Translations under genes and position numbers: made by a program | Notes under the pieces: generated by a model | The model's input: only the letters and a program-made list of their open reading frames with translations | Database searches by the model: none | Told to the model about the DNA's origin: nothing | From: Spirochaetia bacterium | GTDB taxonomy: Bacteria > Spirochaetota > Spirochaetia > Treponematales > Breznakiellaceae | Direction of reading: 5' to 3' | DNA: 9,694 nt | NCBI GenBank assembly: GCA_025997495.1 | Contig: BNUR01000114.1 | Location: 1-9,694 of the forward strand | Shown: positions 6,060 to 9,694 of the stretch, piece by piece | Position numbering within the stretch: the first letter of the stretch is position 1 | Layout: every line of letters begins with the position of its first letter

Positions 6060-6080
6060 GGTATGCCTCCTGGGCTTTTC

Positions 6081-7175
6081 TTAGCCGATGTAACTGGTTT
6101 TCAGCTTCTTTTCCTTCGTATAGCGTCGGATGGCCAAATCTATCAAAACAGTTATCAATTCCTTGTAAGAAATTCCCCCGGCTTCCCACAGTTTTGGGTA
6201 CATGCTGATCCGGGTGAAGCCCGGCATGGTGTTGATTTCGTTGACCATAATGGTGTTGTCCTCTTTGAGGAAGAAGTCCACCCGGGAAAGTCCTTCGCAG
6301 CAGAGGGTTTGAAAGGTTTTGATCCCCAGGGCCTGGATTTTTTTAACAATGTTCTTGGGTAAATCGGCGGGAATTTTCAGGATCGCGCCGTTCTCGTCCA
6401 GGTATTTTGATTCGTAGGAATAAAATTCGTGGGTGGGGATCACTTCCCCGGGAAGGGATGCGGTGACCTCTTCATTGCCCAGGATCGCGCACTCAATCTC
6501 CCGCCCCTTGATAAATTCCTCAAGGATAATTTTGGTGTCGTAGGCAAAGGCGTTCTCAACGGACTTTTCGTATTCCCCTTCGTTATGCACCTTGCTGATG
6601 CCCACGGAGGAGCCCATGTTGGCGGGCTTTACGAAAAAGGGCAGCCCCAGCGCCCTGGTGATTTTCTTGAAGGGGGGAACCGGCTCGTGGGATTGCAGGG
6701 TCAGGAAGCGGCCGATGGGAATGCCTGCGTCCCGGAGCAGGCGCTTCATCACATCCTTGTCCATACCCACGGCGGAACCTAACACACCGGGGCCCACAAA
6801 GGGGATGTCCGCCAGCTTGAGGAGGCCCTGGACGGTGCCGTCCTCGCCGAAGGGGCCGTGGAGGATGGGGAAAATAACGTCGATGGATTTTTCCTTCGTT
6901 ATGTCCGTGAGGTTGGAAATCTGCCCGCCGCTCTGGGGGGCCAGTACCACGGCGTCGCTGGACTGGTTGAGTCGTATCCGCTTGGGATCATCGGCGTTGA
7001 GGAGAAACCCGGCCCCCTCGTTCAGGAGCCACCGGCCGCTTTTGTCTATGCCGATAAGGACGGGGTTGTACTTTTTCCGGTCAATGGCGTCGAATACATT
7101 CTTTGCCGATTGGAGGGAAACCTCATGTTCCGCGGATTTGCCACCGAACAGAATACCTACGTTAATTTTCTTCAT
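6081..7175 (-). CDS. ddl: D-alanine--D-alanine ligase
   Basis: A 364-residue ATP-grasp ligase, complete and of normal family length. It joins two D-alanines with ATP in the cytoplasm to supply peptidoglycan precursor. Visible motifs: GGKSAEHEVS (11-20) in the N-terminal domain; HGPFGEDGTVQG (106-117); FVKPANMGSSVGISK (181-195), part of the ATP site; EEFIKGREIE (219-228); the omega loop FYSYESKY (251-258); and the C-terminal signature NEINTMPGFT (312-321) with Mg-binding Asp300, Glu313 and Asn315. Tyr in the omega loop, where D-lactate ligases carry Phe or VanA-type loops differ, predicts ordinary D-Ala-D-Ala specificity and vancomycin sensitivity of the precursor. The ATG overlaps the Uma2 stop codon (ATGA at 7172-7175), and AAGGAAG within the last codons of that gene is its ribosome site, so translation is probably coupled. 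Confidence 0.96.
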   Translation of the reverse strand: MKKINVGILFGGKSAEHEVSLQSAKNVFDAIDRKKYNPVLIGIDKSGRWLLNEGAGFLLNADDPKRIRLNQSSDAVVLAPQSGGQISNLTDITKEKSIDVIFPILHGPFGEDGTVQGLLKLADIPFVGPGVLGSAVGMDKDVMKRLLRDAGIPIGRFLTLQSHEPVPPFKKITRALGLPFFVKPANMGSSVGISKVHNEGEYEKSVENAFAYDTKIILEEFIKGREIECAILGNEEVTASLPGEVIPTHEFYSYESKYLDENGAILKIPADLPKNIVKKIQALGIKTFQTLCCEGLSRVDFFLKEDNTIMVNEINTMPGFTRISMYPKLWEAGGISYKELITVLIDLAIRRYTKEKKLKTSYIG

Positions 7176-7801
7176 TCCGCAAATACTTCCTTTAGATTAA
7201 TTGTACAGCCGGGCAGAACGGTGACTGGGATGGTATCGCCGCGAACCTTCGGTTCGACGCTATAGGAAGCGGCAACATACCGGCCGTCTTCAAGGACATA
7301 AACCTGCACCGTCTCTGCCTTCGGGTCAACTATCCAGTACTCCCGAACCCCGGCATCCATATAGAGATTATATTTACGTACCTTATCCCTGGTCCTGGTA
7401 GAGGGGGAAAGTATCTCAATTATCAGATCCGGCGCGCCGTTACAGCCGCAGTCGTCCAGCTTTGAGGGATCGCATATTACGGTAATATCCGGTTCCAATA
7501 ACGTTTTGTCGCGGAGGTCTTCTCTGGGGTGCAGCCGGACCCCGAAAGGCCCCATGTATACCTTGCAGGATTTTCCTTTCAGGAAAGTGGCAAGCTGGTA
7601 GGATAGCTCCCCCAGAATCTCCTGATGCTTACGCACCGGGGGGGACATCATGAATAGTTCCCCCTCAATAATCTCGGCCCGGAAATCTTCATCCCATTCC
7701 AGAACATCGGCATAGGTGTAGTCGAAGCGGTAGGGCTGCGTAGGCCGGCCGTTTGCGGACCGGCAGGTCTGGGGATCTTCTTTGGCAAGTGCGGATGGCA
7801 T
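7172..7801 (-). CDS. Uma2 family (DUF820) PD-(D/E)XK nuclease-like protein
   Basis: A 209-residue protein of the Uma2/DUF820 family, a restriction-endonuclease-fold group common in cyanobacteria and spirochaetes, with mostly unknown roles. Family features seen: 'EIIEGELFMMSPP' (43-55) with the following His59; EPDITVICDPSKL (103-115) with Asp105; APDLIIEILSPST (123-135) with Glu129; K143-Y144; and GVREYWIVDP (151-160). Asp105 and Glu129 match the PD...ExL core, so the nuclease site appears intact. About 25 polar N-terminal residues precede the domain. AGAGG (complement of 7808-7812) is the ribosome site for the ATG at 7801. It is the first gene of an operon with ddl and the QueG-like gene. 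The tie to ddl may be only positional. A nuclease activity is a family prediction and has not been shown for most members. Confidence 0.9.
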   Translation of the reverse strand: MPSALAKEDPQTCRSANGRPTQPYRFDYTYADVLEWDEDFRAEIIEGELFMMSPPVRKHQEILGELSYQLATFLKGKSCKVYMGPFGVRLHPREDLRDKTLLEPDITVICDPSKLDDCGCNGAPDLIIEILSPSTRTRDKVRKYNLYMDAGVREYWIVDPKAETVQVYVLEDGRYVAASYSVEPKVRGDTIPVTVLPGCTINLKEVFAE

Positions 7802-7818
7802 GGTAAACCTCTTGCCTT

Positions 7819-7847
7819 AGTATAGGGGCAAACCTTGTAAATTACAA
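7819..7847 (-). promoter_or_regulatory. Promoter of the Uma2-ddl-QueG-like operon
   Basis: On the minus strand TTGTAA (complement of 7842-7847) is followed after 17 bases by TATACT (complement of 7819-7824), four and five matches to the sigma-70 consensus. Transcription would start near 7812, leaving a leader of only about 11 bases that begins with the ribosome site. The -35 is one half of the 13-base palindrome TTGTAAATTACAA (7835-7847) shared with the tag promoter. Confidence 0.55.
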
Positions 7848-7863
7848 TCATGCGTGCTATAAA
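7835..7863 (+). promoter_or_regulatory. Promoter of tag, predicting a leaderless mRNA
   Basis: TTGTAA (7835-7840) is followed after 17 bases by TATAAA (7858-7863). The expected transcription start, six to seven bases on, falls on 7869-7870, which is the tag start codon. No ribosome site is present; only AAAGAG lies directly against the ATG. Box sequences and spacing mirror those of the divergent promoter. Confidence 0.5.
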
Positions 7864-7868
7864 GAGCC

Positions 7869-8432
7869 ATGGAACTTGTCCGCTGCCCCTGGTGTCTTGG
7901 GGATGCCGATTACATGCGCTACCACGATAAGGAATGGGGGCGGCCCCTGAAAAACAACCGGAAACTTTTTGAACTGCTGATTCTGGAGGGCGCTCAGGCC
8001 GGGCTTTCCTGGCTTACGATCCTGAAACGGCGTGAAGGATACCGGGAGGTCTTTGACGGAATGGATCCGGAGATCATCGCGGGTTACGGTGACAAGGATA
8101 TTGAACGCTGCATGGGGGATGCCCGGATTATCCGGAATTCGCGGAAGATACGGTCGGCCATCGAAAATGCCCGGGCCTACCTTGCCATGATGGAGGGGCG
8201 GGCTTCTTTTTCCAAATGGCTCTGGAACTGGGTGGATGGGGAGCCGATTGTGCATCACTATAAAACTATGAAGGAAATTCCGGTGACAACGGAGCTTTCG
8301 GATAAAATATCAAAGGAACTGAAACAGAAGGGTTTTTCCTTTGTGGGGTCTACTATAGTTTATTCGTATATGCAGTCCGCCGGGCTGGTGAACGATCATC
8401 TGGTAGATTGTTTCTGCAAGCATGACTCTTGA
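7869..8432 (+). CDS. tag: DNA-3-methyladenine glycosylase I
   Basis: A 187-residue base-excision repair enzyme, the same length as E. coli Tag, that removes 3-methyladenine from alkylated DNA in the cytoplasm. The sequence carries the family's zinc-binding set, Cys6, His19, His177 and Cys181, each two residues later than in E. coli Tag. It also has YHDKEWG (18-24), LILEGAQAGLSW (37-48) with the base-pocket Glu40 and Trp48 (Glu38 and Trp46 in E. coli), and GLVNDHLVDC near the end. All key residues are present. The ATG at 7869 is preferred because the required Cys6 and Trp8 follow at once and no upstream start exists in frame close by. There is no usable ribosome site, fitting a leaderless mRNA. 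It is divergent from the Uma2 gene, and its stop is two bases from the stop of the opposing gene at 8435. Confidence 0.96.
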   Translation: MELVRCPWCLGDADYMRYHDKEWGRPLKNNRKLFELLILEGAQAGLSWLTILKRREGYREVFDGMDPEIIAGYGDKDIERCMGDARIIRNSRKIRSAIENARAYLAMMEGRASFSKWLWNWVDGEPIVHHYKTMKEIPVTTELSDKISKELKQKGFSFVGSTIVYSYMQSAGLVNDHLVDCFCKHDS

Positions 8433-8434
8433 CC

Positions 8435-9694
8435 CTACCGGGAGGTCATCAACCCCTGGGAAAACCGCTGTGTTTCCCTGAACCTGCCCCTATCCCGGCC
8501 TGGGGCGGCATCGGTCAAAGGCAGGCCGTAGCGGGCAAGTCCCTGGAGTATTGATTCAGAAAAGGCGCCGGAAGTACCGGTTAGGGGGATGAATAAGGGG
8601 GGAACGTCCGCTCCGGGCAGGGGATGTTTGGATCCGAGAAGGAATGCCTCCAGAAACGGCGCAGTGATAATGCGGGTGTGGAATTCCACCTCCGGGGATT
8701 GGGCCAGCAGGAACAGAACGCTGCCCTGGTTGAAACTCTGGTAATAGAGTGCCGTGATGGATATTGTCCCGGCGGCTAAGGTTTGATCGGCGGTGTCCAC
8801 CGGAATTTTCCAGGGGGTTCCGGAAAAATCAAACCACTGTACCGAATCATCGGCCTTGAGTCCCGGCAGGCCTGAATTCATGCCCCGCTTCCAGGCCTCC
8901 TGGAAATCATCCCGTACACTTCCATCGTCTCCGCTTAAATATCCCAGGTTTGCCGGGATAGCTTCCAATGCAGCGGGGGCTGTGCCGGATATGAAGGCCC
9001 CCTTCCCGGCAGGGTCAACGTAAATCAGACCGTATTCAAATCGCTGGGCTATGCCATTCTTATATAGAAACTCTTCCCCCACAGGCGCTCCGTACCCGGC
9101 AACACCATTAGCCCCCCTGCGGCCGGCGCTTTTCCCATAGGTATTGAGGATGCCCCCACGGACGGTAAACACATGGTTTTCTCCCGTACCCCGAATAGCC
9201 AAAACCAGGGAGGGGATACCCCAGGTGTTGGACGCCTCGTTCTCGTTGAACGCACCGTTCTCATTGAACGCACCGTCCTCCCTGGACGCGCCGTCCTCCC
9301 CGGATGCTCCGTCCCGTTCCCGCCAGTTTTGTACCCAGCATAGGGGCGCCGAAGCGGGCCAACTGTGAACAAAATCGCCTCCCAATACCCCTTCCAGGGA
9401 CGGCTCCCGGAGTTGTTCTTCAATGTAAGCGGTACGAAAGGATGAGGTAAGCGCTGTCATTTCAGCCTCGTTCAGCTTTGTTACGGGATCCTTCCGTTCC
9501 CGGGTAACAAAACCAACCCCCGGCGCAATGGCAGGCCAGGAAAGGGGGACGGGAATAAATTCCATCGCCGTTAAATCCGGGAAGGGAAGAAGGGCGGCCT
9601 TGGCACGAACCGTCTCTATAGAAGCCTGATCAAAATAAGCGGTATTTTGACGCATCATGGCTAATAATTCTTCTAATGAAGGTGCGGATAGTTC
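8435..9694 (-). CDS. Unrecognised protein with LGFP-like stretch, 5' end outside window
   Basis: At least 419 residues are visible. The ATG at 9658 can be a start, but the frame stays open with protein-like sequence (SAPSLEELLA) to the window edge and no good ribosome site precedes that ATG, so the true start is probably beyond 9694. I do not recognise the family. Counting from that ATG, about 110-145 is a low-complexity Gly/Asn/Glu insert of six-residue repeats. Around 185-220, GYGAPVGEEF and NGIAQRFEYG resemble an LGFP repeat (GY-x-x-P-x-G-x-E ... Q-x-F-x-x-G), a module of exported, wall-associated proteins. The rest has alternating hydrophobic segments (LVLAIRGTG, SVLFLLAQ, PPLFIPLTG) and no membrane span. 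Any signal peptide would be outside the window, so location is unknown. It converges on tag with a two-base gap. Confidence 0.6.
   Translation of the reverse strand, partial: ELSAPSLEELLAMMRQNTAYFDQASIETVRAKAALLPFPDLTAMEFIPVPLSWPAIAPGVGFVTRERKDPVTKLNEAEMTALTSSFRTAYIEEQLREPSLEGVLGGDFVHSWPASAPLCWVQNWRERDGASGEDGASREDGAFNENGAFNENEASNTWGIPSLVLAIRGTGENHVFTVRGGILNTYGKSAGRRGANGVAGYGAPVGEEFLYKNGIAQRFEYGLIYVDPAGKGAFISGTAPAALEAIPANLGYLSGDDGSVRDDFQEAWKRGMNSGLPGLKADDSVQWFDFSGTPWKIPVDTADQTLAAGTISITALYYQSFNQGSVLFLLAQSPEVEFHTRIITAPFLEAFLLGSKHPLPGADVPPLFIPLTGTSGAFSESILQGLARYGLPLTDAAPGRDRGRFRETQRFSQGLMTSR
9239..9310. repeat. Four tandem 18-bp repeats inside the coding region at 8435-9694
   Basis: Units begin at 9239, 9257, 9275 and 9293. 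The first two differ by one base (GTTCTCGTTGAACGCACC against GTTCTCATTGAACGCACC); the last two are more diverged. Partial units flank the block on both sides. Being a multiple of three, the repeat adds six-residue units of the form (D/N)GA(S/F)xE to the protein without breaking the frame. Confidence 0.85.

Noticed and set aside
5580..6362. Long plus-strand open frame of 260 codons opposite the QueG-like and ddl genes.
   Set aside because: It is the antisense shadow of two well-supported genes, has no ribosome site and shows no recognisable protein pattern.
6592..7200. Plus-strand open frame of 202 codons opposite ddl.
   Set aside because: Lies wholly opposite ddl, whose motifs are unmistakable; composition is that of a reverse-strand shadow.
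1..9694. CRISPR array, tRNA, rRNA or phage structural genes.
   Set aside because: No regularly spaced direct repeats, no cloverleaf-like sequence and no rRNA or phage-like sequence was seen on either strand; the only tandem repeats are the 18-base units within a coding frame.

Overview
The window most resembles a chromosomal stretch from a spirochaete, probably a Treponema of moderate GC such as those of termite guts. This is an inference from the style of the proteins (eukaryote-like Ser/Thr signalling, SH3-like remnant, secreted orphan, Uma2 protein, Ddl with a Treponema/Clostridia look), the strong Shine-Dalgarno sites and the mixed base composition. No rRNA, tRNA or marker gene settles it.

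Region 1 (1-4109, + strand) is a tight four-gene operon: the 3' part of a trypsin-like serine protease, a zinc-ribbon/FHA protein, a membrane-anchored PP2C phosphatase with an extracytoplasmic domain, and a Ser/Thr kinase carrying its own FHA domain and four membrane segments. Intergenic gaps are 28, 15 and 22 bases, each with a purine-rich ribosome site. Writer (kinase), eraser (phosphatase) and readers (two FHA domains) of phosphothreonine are encoded side by side, with a protease as the likely output or input.

Region 2 (4110-5039) is an accessory patch. Right behind the kinase, in the -1 frame, lies the C-terminal half of a bacterial SH3-like domain with no start codon. Then comes a 629-base segment (4332-4960) bounded by 20-base inverted repeats that match at 19 of 20 positions. 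It contains a promoter, a leader and an A+T-rich gene for a small secreted protein of unknown function. Its right end sits in a nested inverted repeat. The segment encodes no transposase or integrase.

Region 3 (5040-7868) is a minus-strand operon transcribed from 7801 towards 5040: a Uma2-family nuclease-like protein, D-alanine-D-alanine ligase (start overlapping the Uma2 stop by ATGA), and a QueG-like protein with two [4Fe-4S] sites that seems to lack the QueG catalytic motif. A 67-base divergent promoter region separates it from tag (3-methyladenine DNA glycosylase I, 7869-8432, + strand). The two promoters share a 13-base palindrome that supplies both -35 boxes, and the tag transcript is predicted to be leaderless.

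Region 4 (8435-9694, - strand) is the 3' part of a long unrecognised gene ending two bases from the tag stop. It has an LGFP-like stretch and an in-frame 18-base tandem repeat, and runs off the right edge of the window.
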